Positions 55,930 to 64,000 of a DNA stretch of 64,000 bases are shown here, one piece after another. The notes below the pieces were generated by a model. It searched no databases, was not told the DNA's origin, and saw nothing but the letters and a program-made list of their open reading frames with translations. The translations under genes were made by a program, and so were the position numbers. How positions within the stretch are numbered: position 1 is the stretch's first letter; every line of letters begins with the position of its first letter. This stretch comes from Arthrobacter citreus (GTDB lineage Bacteria > Bacillota > Bacilli > Bacillales > Bacillaceae_G), in assembly GCA_013200995.1 (NCBI GenBank), contig CP053688.1, positions 3,038,001-3,102,000 on the forward strand. The letters run 5' to 3'.

Positions 55930-57648
55930 TTGCTAACAATTAAGGATTTATTAGAAATAAAAGCGATTGATGGAATTAAACTTGTTGGAGGAGAAAAGGG
56001 GATTAATAACGTTATTTCTCTTGTTAATATCATGGAAAACCCTGATGCGTTTGACTGGTTGTCGTCAAATGAATTGCTTCTATCAACTGGTTATATTTTT
56101 AAAGGTCAGGTAGATTTACAAAATAAAATTATTAAAGAGCTTTCAGAAATAAATTGTTCCGGTCTCATTATTAAAATGAAACGATACTTTGATCAAATTC
56201 CCCAAAATATGATTGATCAAGCAAATAAGTATGGTTTACCTCTTTTAGAGCTACCATTCGAATACACGTTATCAAATGTCATATCAATTATTAATGAAAA
56301 GGCATCCGGAAGATATGATTTACTGAATAGAAAAACGTTGGACATGCATAATACGCTCTTTAGAATTGCATTAGAAGGAGGAGGAATTGAACGAATATCT
56401 TCTACGGTATCTGAAACCGTTAATAATCCCATTCTGATTGTAGACGATCATTGGGATTTGATTCACTTCTCAGAACACAAAGATAATCCAACCTATTTAG
56501 CCTATTGTCTAAATCTTGTAAAAGGTAGACAAGTGTTCCATAAAGAATTCATCGATTCGATTCCACACAGCATTAGCCAAATGAAAAAGCTAATAAAACG
56601 GATCTATTATTTGGAAGATTTAGAAGTTAAATGTAGAATCCTGCCAATTGGGGTTGCAAGCGATATTTTTGGATATATCGTTGTTTGGCAAACCGTAAAT
56701 GAATTATCGGAATTTGATTATATTGCACTAGAACAGGCCTCTACGATCATAGCGCTTGAGATGATAAAACAGAGGGAAATAGAAAGTGTTAAACAAAAAA
56801 TTAGAAATGATTTCTTTGATGATTTATTAAATGGAAAAATAACATCTAAAGAATCGATTAAAACGCTTTGTGACTTACATGGCCTGAATCCAAATTATAT
56901 GTACTACTGTATGGTTATTAATATCGAATCAGATGAACTTACAAACATTGAAGACATGGTTGATTGGAGATATAAACTAGAAAATAAAGCAAGAAAATGC
57001 GTAGATATAGTTTATGAGTGTGCGAGTCAAATAGATGGAGAAATTACATGCTTGCATAGAAACAACCGACTCATTATTTTGATTGGACAAAGTGATAACA
57101 AATCTTCTATATCCTTAAATGAAGCAAAATTAAATGCTAATACAATTCTCAAAGTACTTACTAAAAACATTAATAAAACGACTTTTTTAATTGGAATAGG
57201 CCGCCAGTTTAAAACGATTAGTTCAATTCAAAAAAGTTTTTCTGAAGCCCATGAAGCCATTAGACTGATGCAGAAATTTGATAAAAAAGAAGGAATATCT
57301 CATTTTGAAGATTATGCGGTCTATCATCTTCTAGATTCAAATATTAAAGATATGCAGTTAGAAAACTTTTTCATGAAATCTCTCGGAAAAGTATATGAAC
57401 ATGATCAACTTCACGAAACAGGCTATATACAAACACTAGAGAACTATTTCAATCACAACCAAAATTTAAGTGAAACAGCAAAAGGAATGTTTCTACACAG
57501 AAACACTCTCATCTATCGAATTGAAAAAATCAAAGAAATATTAAATACAGATTTAAAGAATGCAGAGGATTTACTACAAATCCAGATAGCATTAAAGATT
57601 TTCCGACTTTTACAAAAAAATCTTCCACACATCAACAATGAAATCTAA
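55930..57648 (+). CDS. PucR family transcriptional regulator
   Basis: A 572-residue regulator. The N-terminal PucR ligand-sensing domain (about 1-125) includes NPDAFDWLSSNELLLSTGYIF and GLPLLELPFEYTLSNVI. A central GGDEF-like region spans about 300-430, and a C-terminal PucR-type helix-turn-helix (about 505-565) has TLENYFNHNQNLSETAKGMFLHRNTLIYRIEKI. Start TTG 55930 lies ten bases after AAAGGAG. B. subtilis PucR activates purine catabolic genes in response to allantoin-type inducers. The divergent position next to the allH-fdrA-allG locus makes that operon the likely target. Confidence 0.93.
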   Translation: MLTIKDLLEIKAIDGIKLVGGEKGINNVISLVNIMENPDAFDWLSSNELLLSTGYIFKGQVDLQNKIIKELSEINCSGLIIKMKRYFDQIPQNMIDQANKYGLPLLELPFEYTLSNVISIINEKASGRYDLLNRKTLDMHNTLFRIALEGGGIERISSTVSETVNNPILIVDDHWDLIHFSEHKDNPTYLAYCLNLVKGRQVFHKEFIDSIPHSISQMKKLIKRIYYLEDLEVKCRILPIGVASDIFGYIVVWQTVNELSEFDYIALEQASTIIALEMIKQREIESVKQKIRNDFFDDLLNGKITSKESIKTLCDLHGLNPNYMYYCMVINIESDELTNIEDMVDWRYKLENKARKCVDIVYECASQIDGEITCLHRNNRLIILIGQSDNKSSISLNEAKLNANTILKVLTKNINKTTFLIGIGRQFKTISSIQKSFSEAHEAIRLMQKFDKKEGISHFEDYAVYHLLDSNIKDMQLENFFMKSLGKVYEHDQLHETGYIQTLENYFNHNQNLSETAKGMFLHRNTLIYRIEKIKEILNTDLKNAEDLLQIQIALKIFRLLQKNLPHINNEI

Positions 57649-57680
57649 CTAATTTTATCTCTACTATTGGACGTGAACGA

Positions 57681-58553
57681 ATGAAAAAAACAGTTATTTA
57701 CAAAAAAAATGATCGCTTTTCTCTTCAAGCAGACTTTTATGAAACAAATCGTGAGCATGCTCCTGTGATTATTTATATCCATGGAGGTGGTCTCATCTGG
57801 GGAACAAGAGAAGATATTACAAATGAAATGATACAGTTTTATACGAGTAACGGATTTTCATTGTTTTCGATCGATTATAGACTGGCTCCTGAATCTAAAC
57901 TACCAGACATCCTTGAAGATGTTCAAGATGCACTTCGTTGGATCGAAACTGAAGGACCCAAATATTTTTCGATTGATCCAAATAAAATCGTGATAGTAGG
58001 AGGTTCTGCTGGCGGTTTTCTTGCTCTATGTTCTGGAACATTTAAACATAAGCCACGTGCAATCGTCTCCTTCTACGGCTATGGCGATATTAGTGCGAGT
58101 TGGGCTACAAATCCAAGCCCTTATTATTTGCAAAAGGACAAAGTTCCAAATGAAATTGCTGAAATGCTTCAGTCTACTCAGGTCATTACAGAAGGAACAA
58201 TTGAGAAGCGTTTTTTAATTTATTTACACGCAAGACAGCATGGAGTATGGGTTCAAAAATTAACTGCACTTGATCCAATAAAAAATAAAGATCAGCTTCT
58301 TACATTTTGTCCGATTCATCACATTACAAAAGATTACCCGCCCACTTTATTTTTACACGGAACGAAAGACACAGATGTTCCGTATGAACAATCTGTGTTC
58401 ATGAGAGCCGCCCTTTTAAAAAAAGGTGTGAAAACAAAATTCATTACAATTCCAAACGGAGAACATGTATTCGAAAAGGATTTCCATCTCCCAATCGTTC
58501 AAGATGCATTGAAACAGATGATTGTATTTCTCCAGGAGCATGTACAAGAGTAA
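57681..58553 (+). CDS. alpha/beta hydrolase (HSL-type esterase/lipase)
   Basis: A 290-residue serine hydrolase. The oxyanion-hole motif HGGG (34-37) and the nucleophile elbow GGSAGG with Ser109 place it in the hormone-sensitive lipase-like group. Asp230 (HGTKDTDVP) and His262 (NGEHVF) complete the triad. There is no signal peptide, so it acts in the cytosol on a small ester or amide. ATG 57681 has only a weak ribosome binding site (GGACG). It lies 32 bases after the PucR gene on the same strand and is probably cotranscribed; a role in releasing the ureide substrate is possible but unsupported. Confidence 0.9.
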   Translation: MKKTVIYKKNDRFSLQADFYETNREHAPVIIYIHGGGLIWGTREDITNEMIQFYTSNGFSLFSIDYRLAPESKLPDILEDVQDALRWIETEGPKYFSIDPNKIVIVGGSAGGFLALCSGTFKHKPRAIVSFYGYGDISASWATNPSPYYLQKDKVPNEIAEMLQSTQVITEGTIEKRFLIYLHARQHGVWVQKLTALDPIKNKDQLLTFCPIHHITKDYPPTLFLHGTKDTDVPYEQSVFMRAALLKKGVKTKFITIPNGEHVFEKDFHLPIVQDALKQMIVFLQEHVQE

Positions 58554-58557
58554 GATC

Positions 58558-58598
58558 AAAAAGAGAAAGTCGTAGAAGCCCTACTCCCTTCTCTTTTT
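58558..58598 (+). terminator. terminator after the alpha/beta hydrolase gene
   Basis: AAAAAGAGAA pairs with TTCTCTTTTT, with an inner GTAG/CTAC pairing; the descending arm itself supplies the T run. Confidence 0.65.
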
Positions 58599-58663
58599 CA
58601 TGTCTCTTTTATCTTAGTCCCCGCTCCACTACACAATTACCCGCTTCATATGTAAATATAAAA

Positions 58664-58693
58664 TAGAAAAAGTGATAGACTCTTCTATCACTT
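58664..58693 (-). terminator. terminator of the 65-aa membrane protein gene
   Basis: AAGTGATAGA and TCTATCACTT form a ten-pair stem with a four-base loop, and on the minus strand TTTTTCTATTTT follows. It begins only a few bases after the stop. Confidence 0.85.
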
Positions 58694-58696
58694 AAA

Positions 58697-58894
58697 TTAT
58701 CTGTTTTGATTTTCACTTTCATCTAAATGCTTTAATTTCTTTTGATTTTCGTTCATCCATAAACTAATAATTACGACTGAAACGTACACAAATGCAGTCA
58801 TGATCATCAGATTATATTCTTCCAGCTTGTATAATAAAGTAGTTAATACACCTGCAGCAACTGTTATTTGTAACATCACAAAATGATATCTCAT
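58697..58894 (-). CDS. small two-helix membrane protein (65 aa)
   Basis: A 65-residue protein with two hydrophobic segments (about 5-22 and 28-47), then a charged cytosolic tail (NENQKKLKHLDESENQNR). ATG 58894 follows GGTGAGG, and a strong terminator starts right after the stop, which supports a real monocistronic gene. No family recognised. Confidence 0.72.
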   Translation of the reverse strand: MRYHFVMLQITVAAGVLTTLLYKLEEYNLMIMTAFVYVSVVIISLWMNENQKKLKHLDESENQNR

Positions 58895-59132
58895 CTGTCC
58901 CTCACCTTTTTTCTGTCTTTATGTAAATATAAAAAATATATTAAGTTTAAAAAGTTTTATTTTTACAATTTTGTACACAATATTGTAACATATTTATTTT
59001 CAAATAAACTAAATAACATAAAGATTCTTAAGAGGTTATATTTGGATAATTTCATTTGCTACAATGTCTAAATTTATTACTGTTTAATGCATACCTTTAT
59101 TAGCAGGATTCTTATAAATAGGTTCTTAGTAC

Positions 59133-59177
59133 AAAAAAGGATAGAAATAGTAGATTTCACATCTACATTTCTATCCT
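59133..59177 (-). terminator. terminator of the DoxX gene
   Basis: GGATAGAAATAGTAGAT pairs with ATCTACATTTCTATCC (one bulge) around a five-base loop, followed by TTTTTT on the minus strand. The rest of the 58895-59252 gap holds nothing recognised. Confidence 0.85.
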
Positions 59178-59252
59178 AATATTTATATTAATTTACATAT
59201 CATTTTACTTATTTTACTTATCTATTAACCAAAATTCGTTCTCTTTTAAAAC

Positions 59253-59765
59253 TTAAGCTACTCTTTTTTCAACGTGACCTTTTTCCTTTATTTCGCCCAT
59301 TTTTGGAACAAATTTTTTAATAAAATAATCTAAACCAAAGCGACCAGCATTTGATCCGGCAACAATAATGAAAATGCTTAGTAAAACTAATTGTGGGTTA
59401 ATGCTTGTTGTACCGCTAAACATGAATGAGAAGTTCATCATAAGTGCAAAGAATGTTGCTGTTTTTGTAAAACAACCAATAATTAAACCAAGACCAATAG
59501 CAAATTCACCAACAGGTACTAAGAAATTAAATAAGTCCACATGTGGGATGGCGAAGTTTGTTAAAAAGTCTGCCCACCAACTTTGAACGGCTGGATGATC
59601 GCCTGTTGCACTTTTTACAGCAAAAGCAAGGAAACCTGACGCATCGAATCCACCACTTGATAATTTTTGCCAACCCGCACTGATAAACTCGTATCCGACG
59701 TATATACGAAGAATAGTTAAGACACCAGCAGCGATTTTATTATTACGTAAGAAATTAATAAACAT
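59253..59765 (-). CDS. DoxX family membrane protein
   Basis: A 170-residue integral membrane protein with four hydrophobic segments, of the DoxX family. ILRIYVGYEFISAGWQKLSSG near the N terminus and FLVPVGEFAIGLGLIIGCFTKTATFFALMMNFSFMFSGT are characteristic. ATG 59765 follows CTGGAGGG by six bases. Bacterial DoxX-like proteins are linked to quinone or thiol redox processes and oxidative stress, but the activity of this subgroup is not established. Single gene with a strong terminator. Confidence 0.92.
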   Translation of the reverse strand: MFINFLRNNKIAAGVLTILRIYVGYEFISAGWQKLSSGGFDASGFLAFAVKSATGDHPAVQSWWADFLTNFAIPHVDLFNFLVPVGEFAIGLGLIIGCFTKTATFFALMMNFSFMFSGTTSINPQLVLLSIFIIVAGSNAGRFGLDYFIKKFVPKMGEIKEKGHVEKRVA

Positions 59766-60042
59766 TTATATCCCTCCAGTTGTTTTAAAGAATCTTGTGT
59801 GTGATGTTTACGGATTTATTGTACAATATACATTGTGAATAATTTCACATTATTATTGAACATTTTGTGTCATTTCTAAAATAACAAATAATCGGCAACC
59901 ATCTATTGGAAAATAGAATATTTTATCCACTTTCAAAAGCTTTCGTTCAAGAGAATTTTTAATTAAGCTCTTATAATCCTTTACCTTTAACAAGATGAAC
60001 CAGAAAAACCCTCTCCAGGCTCTTCTAGTTACATTTTCAACT

Positions 60043-61440
60043 CTATTTTTTGAACCATGATTTATATAACAATCGAATAGCCTCTTCAATCTCATCCTCT
60101 GATAAAATAGCAAATCCAAGTAAAACTGTATTTTTTGGATTATTCCCTTCGCTATAATACATTGAGACTGGATATACTTTAATACTATTTTCAGCCGCCC
60201 TTTTTATAAGCTCTTCTTCTAACATTCCATTGTGAACTTTTAATAAAATATGTAAGCCAGAATCTTCTCCAATCACTTCCACTTTATTAGAAAAGTATCT
60301 TTCGATCGCCGAAACAAGAACATCTCTCTTTTTTCTGTAAACAACTCGCATTTTATGAATATGCTTTTCCCAATGTCCTTCGTTTAAAAATCTTCTAATG
60401 ATTTCTTGGTCAATTCTCGAAACAGTTTGTGTAAAGAATAAATATTGTGAATGATACAATTTAATTAGTTGTTTTGGCAACACCATATAACTCATTCGTA
60501 ATGACGGGAGTAAAGCTTTTGAAAATGTTCCCATGTAAATTACGTTTCCCTCTGTATCAAGCCCCTGCAATGCTGGAATCGGTTTTCCAGAGTAACGAAA
60601 TTCACTGTCGTAATCATCTTCAATAATATAACGTCCATACTCCTCTTGTGCCCATTGCAATAGTTGTATTCTCTTTTTAATTGGCAAAATCATTCCACAC
60701 GGAAATTGATGAGACGGGGTAACGATCATAACATTCGCATTGCTAGCTTCTAAAGCTGCAATACAGATCCCATCCTCATCAAGTGGAATCATTTGAACAT
60801 TTTCTTCACCCTTTTCAAAAACAACCAACTTTCGATGATATCCTGGATTTTCAACTGCAAAATCCTTTCCCTTTAACAACTGAAACAAGATTCTTATTAA
60901 AAATTGTGTTCCGGCACCAATTACAATTTGACTCGCAGAACAGCTAACACCTCTTGATTCATATAAATAGTTCGCAATCTCTTCACGCAAATTGGATTCA
61001 CCTTGAGGATGACCAAGAAATAGCAGGTCCTTATTTTCTAGCTGCCATACTTCATTTGAAATTTTCCGATAGACAGCGAATGGAAAGGTCTTTGGATCTA
61101 CACCCGTTTGTGTAAAATCATATTTATATAACTGTTCTCTGTATAATACTTCCTTAACGGATTCTCTTTTTTTCTCTGTAAGCAACATTTGCTCAATTTC
61201 ACATACAAAATAACCCATTCGTGAAACTGATTCAATATACCCTTCTGCCAAAAGTTGATCGTATGCTGATTCGACTGTATTTTTACTCACTTCTAAATGC
61301 ACTGCTAACTTTCTTTTTGCAGGAAGCTTCGTCATAGGAGGGATATTTCCGCTTCTTATTTCTTCTTTTATATACCCATATAACTGTACATACAACGGGA
61401 TTTTTGACTCAATATTCAAATTTGGTGTTAACTCTAACAT
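60043..61440 (-). CDS. MocR family regulator (GntR-type HTH fused to class I aminotransferase domain)
   Basis: A 465-residue PLP-dependent transcription factor. The winged helix-turn-helix (about 8-75) includes IPLYVQLYGYIKEEIRSGNIPPMTKLPAKRKLAVHLEVSKNTVESAYDQLLAEGYI. The aminotransferase-like domain (about 100-460) has the DDYDSEFRY segment and a likely PLP lysine in GTFSKALLPSLR. ATG 61440 is preferred because AAGGGG lies nine bases upstream; the frame opens at 61476. It is transcribed divergently from an EamA exporter 113 bases away, a pairing common for MocR regulators, which often control the adjacent transporter in response to an amine or vitamin B6 ligand. Confidence 0.92.
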   Translation of the reverse strand: MLELTPNLNIESKIPLYVQLYGYIKEEIRSGNIPPMTKLPAKRKLAVHLEVSKNTVESAYDQLLAEGYIESVSRMGYFVCEIEQMLLTEKKRESVKEVLYREQLYKYDFTQTGVDPKTFPFAVYRKISNEVWQLENKDLLFLGHPQGESNLREEIANYLYESRGVSCSASQIVIGAGTQFLIRILFQLLKGKDFAVENPGYHRKLVVFEKGEENVQMIPLDEDGICIAALEASNANVMIVTPSHQFPCGMILPIKKRIQLLQWAQEEYGRYIIEDDYDSEFRYSGKPIPALQGLDTEGNVIYMGTFSKALLPSLRMSYMVLPKQLIKLYHSQYLFFTQTVSRIDQEIIRRFLNEGHWEKHIHKMRVVYRKKRDVLVSAIERYFSNKVEVIGEDSGLHILLKVHNGMLEEELIKRAAENSIKVYPVSMYYSEGNNPKNTVLLGFAILSEDEIEEAIRLLYKSWFKK

Positions 61441-61553
61441 AAAATCTGACCCCTTATAAAATTTCATTTCTGACACTTCTAGCAGTACCAGATGTTATAT
61501 ATAATAATTTTTATCATGTAAATTGAATAAAATCAATCTTTGAAAGGAGCATC

Positions 61554-62486
61554 ATGATCATGCAAAACAGCAGACGACTTGGACTATTTATGATTCTTAC
61601 AGGAGCTACTTTATGGGGATTATCCGGTCCATTAATTCAGTGGTTTTTTCAACGTACGAGACTCTCATCTATCGACTATTTAGTCATTCGCCTCTTACTT
61701 GCGGGGGTTTTTATTTTATGTTTCTTACTTACAAAAAAACAAAATATATTTCGTATTTGGCAACAACCACGTCAACTATTTCAACTGATCATTTTCTCTA
61801 TTCTTGGAATGCTTGGCGCACAATATGCTTTTATTGAAACGGTGCATATTAGCAACGCTGTCACAGCTACACTATTCCAATTTTTAGGGCCAGTTCTAAT
61901 TACTATTTATGTCGCAATACAAAATAAAAAACTGCCTTCTACTTTGCAAACACTAGCAATTGTCTCTGCACTGATCGGCACATACTTTATTATTACAAAC
62001 GGATCAGCCCATAATATTGTCATGTCTAAGGAAACTATCTTATTCGGACTGTTAACAGCTATTGGTTTTACCTTCTACACACTTCACCCTACTTCCCTTA
62101 TTCAACAATGGGGGACGACTCTTATTATTGGCTGGGGTATGTTAATCGGAGGTATTGCATTATTTATTTACAATCACTCTTTTGAATGGAAGCAATATTC
62201 ACAAACCTTTACGTTGTCAACATTCTCGATGCTGATTTTAATTATAATAATTGGTACACTTTCTTTTCTTCTCTACATCGGTAGTCTAAAGTATTTATCA
62301 GCAACAGAGACTAGTATTTTATCTAGCATTGAACCACTTGTAGCAACTATTGTTTCTATTACGTGGCTAAAGGAATCTTTCGGAGTTTACCAATTACTAG
62401 GTGGTATATGTATCGTCATTGCAGTTATTTTCTTAACAAAGCCAGAAAGAGTAGCAAAATCCACAATCACAGCGGAACAAGTATAA
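61554..62486 (+). CDS. EamA/DMT family transporter
   Basis: A 310-residue membrane protein with ten hydrophobic helices in two EamA repeats (about 10-140 and 155-295), of the drug/metabolite transporter superfamily. The first repeat begins LGLFMILTGATLWGLSGPLIQW; the second ends LSSIEPLVATIVSITWLKESFGVYQLLGG, typical of the family. ATG 61554 follows AAAGGAG by four bases; ATG 61560 is an equally good start. Probably exports a metabolite or amino acid under control of the divergent MocR protein. Confidence 0.92.
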   Translation: MIMQNSRRLGLFMILTGATLWGLSGPLIQWFFQRTRLSSIDYLVIRLLLAGVFILCFLLTKKQNIFRIWQQPRQLFQLIIFSILGMLGAQYAFIETVHISNAVTATLFQFLGPVLITIYVAIQNKKLPSTLQTLAIVSALIGTYFIITNGSAHNIVMSKETILFGLLTAIGFTFYTLHPTSLIQQWGTTLIIGWGMLIGGIALFIYNHSFEWKQYSQTFTLSTFSMLILIIIIGTLSFLLYIGSLKYLSATETSILSSIEPLVATIVSITWLKESFGVYQLLGGICIVIAVIFLTKPERVAKSTITAEQV

Positions 62487-62498
62487 TGATTTATAACA

Positions 62499-62537
62499 AA
62501 AAAACAGAAAAAACCTATAAGGGGCTTTTCTGTTTTT
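62499..62537 (+). terminator. terminator of the EamA gene
   Basis: AAAAACAGAAAA pairs with TTTTCTGTTTTT around an inner CCTATAAGGGG hairpin. Confidence 0.72.
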
Positions 62538-62814
62538 CATTTACTATTCGATCGTACTCATTAAAACTTATTGTCAGGCGACTATTTCGATGCCTTCTCA
62601 TGCTCCTGTTTAAAGAAGCTCTTCATTGAATGGAGTACATCTGATCTTTGTAAGGATATAGTAGCGGAATTTTTCATCGTTAAAGTTTTTATATGCGGGC
62701 ATTAGAGTAGAGTGTCGGTTGTATTGGCTTACTTGTTTAGGCTATACCAGGTATTTTCACTAACTCCTTTAATTCTTCATACAAGAAGTTAATTATTTGA
62801 TTAATCCACTCTAT
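62538..62814. other. intergenic region without a supported gene
   Basis: About 280 bases between the EamA terminator and the Lrp-type gene. No ribosome binding site plus open frame and no clear hairpin were found. Confidence 0.45.
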
Positions 62815-63249
62815 TCATTTTAATTTTCCTATTGATAGGTTAACACGATAATTCCCGTACTCTAATAGTCTTTCTAGAAATGTATCCAATTCTTCATTCG
62901 AAGCAAAATGCGTTTTTAATAAATAGCATCCTTCACCACTTGTACGATGTACTTCAGAAACTGCTTCTTCTTCTTGAAAGAAATTCTTAAACTCTTGATG
63001 ATTAGCAGTTTTTACGAACATAGTAACAAATGCAGTCACTATTTGTCCTAATTTGATTCGGTTTATTGCGATTGTATATTGTTCAATAATCCCTAAATCC
63101 TCTAATCTCCTAATTCGATTTCCTACAGCCTGCCCTGTCATATGTATTTTTTGACCAAGTTCTTTCCATTGAATTCTTGAGTTTCCTCCTAATAATTTCA
63201 GTATTTCAAAATCTGTTTGATCAATGATATAAATCAATCCTTTCATCAT
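62815..63249 (-). CDS. Lrp/AsnC family transcriptional regulator
   Basis: A roughly 144-residue regulator with an N-terminal AsnC-type helix-turn-helix (IDQTDFEILKLLGGNSRIQWKELGQKIHMTGQAVGNRIRRLEDLGII) and a C-terminal ligand-binding RAM-like domain (about 65-140, with VHRTSGEGCYLLKTHF). The start is uncertain: ATG 63249 and ATG 63246 have no ribosome binding site. AAAGGA lies inside the frame just after them, before TTG 63237, so the real protein may begin a few residues later near IDQTDF. It is transcribed divergently from the carbonic anhydrase gene and could regulate it. Confidence 0.88.
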   Translation of the reverse strand: MMKGLIYIIDQTDFEILKLLGGNSRIQWKELGQKIHMTGQAVGNRIRRLEDLGIIEQYTIAINRIKLGQIVTAFVTMFVKTANHQEFKNFFQEEEAVSEVHRTSGEGCYLLKTHFASNEELDTFLERLLEYGNYRVNLSIGKLK

Positions 63250-63392
63250 GAAAGTAGAAAGTCAGATAGTGTTTCGCCAACTTATTCTGCTTATCAATCC
63301 AATTCACTATACTTAAACTATCCTCATCACTTTACTTATACCATAGAGGAATCAACAAAGAAAAACATCTAAATTTAAGGGTGGTTATAAAT

Positions 63393-63974
63393 ATGCTATT
63401 ACAAGAAATTTTAGCGTACAACGAACAATTTGTACAAAACAAGGAATACCTACCTTTTGAAGCAACAAAAATACCTCAAAAGCGTATGGTTGTTGTCTCT
63501 TGCATGGATGCTCGTTTAATTGAGCTACTTCCAAAAGCTTTAGACTTACACAATGGTGATGCAAAAATCATCAAAAATGCAGGTGGTACGATTACAGATG
63601 CCTTCGGTAGTATCATGCGAAGTGTTATAACAGCTATATATGAATTAAATGCAGAAGAAATTTATATTATTGGACACCATGCATGTGGAATGAGCCAAAG
63701 TAATCCAAAAGGAACACTTCAAAAAATAATAGATCGTCGTGTATCTTCACCAGAAATTCTATCAGCTATTGAATATGCTAGAATTGACCTTGAAAAGTGG
63801 TTATTTGGATTTGTTCATGTTGAAGATTCAATCCAAGCTAATATTGATTTAGTAAGAAATCATCCATTTATTCCAAAAGACATTCCTGTACATGGCTTAG
63901 CTATTGATCCCCACACAGGTAAACTCGATTTAATAGTTGATGGATATCAAACATTAAGTAACGTGAAAAATTAA
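63393..63974 (+). CDS. beta-class carbonic anhydrase
   Basis: A 193-residue cytosolic zinc enzyme interconverting CO2 and bicarbonate. Zinc ligands Cys37, His95 and Cys98 are present (SCMDARL and GHHACGM), with the Asp39-Arg41 dyad. The length and the N-terminal motif EYLPFEATKIPQKRMVVVSCMDARL resemble B. subtilis YtiB. ATG 63393 is chosen, with AAGGGTGG about eight bases upstream; an in-frame GTG at 63381 lies inside that site. The window ends 26 bases after the stop. Confidence 0.94.
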   Translation: MLLQEILAYNEQFVQNKEYLPFEATKIPQKRMVVVSCMDARLIELLPKALDLHNGDAKIIKNAGGTITDAFGSIMRSVITAIYELNAEEIYIIGHHACGMSQSNPKGTLQKIIDRRVSSPEILSAIEYARIDLEKWLFGFVHVEDSIQANIDLVRNHPFIPKDIPVHGLAIDPHTGKLDLIVDGYQTLSNVKN

Positions 63975-64000
63975 TATTATTATTTAAATGGAAGGAAGTT

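Noticed and set aside
59853..60119. 88-codon frame on the minus strand overlapping the end of the MocR gene
   Set aside because: Its start lies inside the MocR coding sequence in another frame, it has no ribosome binding site, and the translation matches no family I know.
62363..62629. 88-codon plus-strand frame overlapping the end of the EamA gene
   Set aside because: It runs across the EamA terminator in a shifted frame and lacks a ribosome binding site.

Overview
The window looks like chromosomal DNA from an AT-rich, endospore-forming Firmicute, most likely family Bacillaceae. The evidence is a SspL-like spore protein gene, a T-box-controlled asnS, strong AGGAGG-type ribosome binding sites with frequent TTG/GTG starts, and gene types familiar from Bacillus (YwaF, YetF/DUF421, BrnQ, PucR, MocR, NorA-like MFS). 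The species cannot be named from sequence alone. No rRNA, tRNA, insertion sequence, prophage or CRISPR array was seen.

Region 1 (0.6-36 kb) is dominated by six very large secreted subtilisin-family (S8) proteases, all on the minus strand. Five of them (647-4765, 8943-13085, 19705-23859, 26384-30652, 30917-35167) share one architecture: signal peptide, I9 propeptide, S8 catalytic domain with a PA insert, beta-sandwich modules, a cohesin-like domain, a prealbumin-like domain, a two-repeat dockerin, and a conserved C-terminal tail. The sixth (5131-8655) lacks the dockerin and tail. A remnant of a further dockerin protease lies at 35777-36022. Four of the five dockerin protease genes have a perfect TATAAT with a palindrome (ATTTTGnCAAAAT or ATTTTGCAAAAT) at fixed spacing. 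A fifth, slightly imperfect copy sits at 24.3 kb, far upstream of the remaining gene. This suggests one activator-controlled regulon. Proteases with cohesin-like and dockerin modules in the same chain could self-assemble; this is the most interesting proposal here and is an inference.

Interrupting the proteases (13.5-19.1 kb) is an operon for an OPT-family transporter, a DUF917 (S-methyl-thiohydantoin desulfurase-like) protein, a DUF1177 protein and an AroM-family protein. An IclR regulator lies next to it, with matching candidate operators in front of both. It looks like an uncharacterised uptake and catabolic system.

Region 2 (25-44 kb) holds housekeeping and transport genes: a DUF421 membrane protein, sspL, T-box-asnS, an APC amino-acid permease, BrnQ, YwaF, class I fructose-bisphosphate aldolase and a small secreted protein.

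Region 3 (44.5-58.6 kb) is a nitrogen-salvage locus. It holds the three subunits reported in E. coli as oxamate carbamoyltransferase (DUF2877/AllH, FdrA/AllF, DUF1116/AllG), an ankyrin-TPR protein, carbamate kinase, an NCS1 permease, a guanine deaminase-like enzyme, an M20 allantoate/N-carbamoyl amidohydrolase and an MFS exporter. A PucR-family activator and an alpha/beta hydrolase diverge from it. Together they suggest ureido-compound breakdown to ammonia with ATP recovered from carbamoyl phosphate.

Region 4 (58.6-64 kb) carries a small membrane protein, DoxX, a divergent MocR regulator/EamA exporter pair, an Lrp/AsnC regulator and a beta-carbonic anhydrase.
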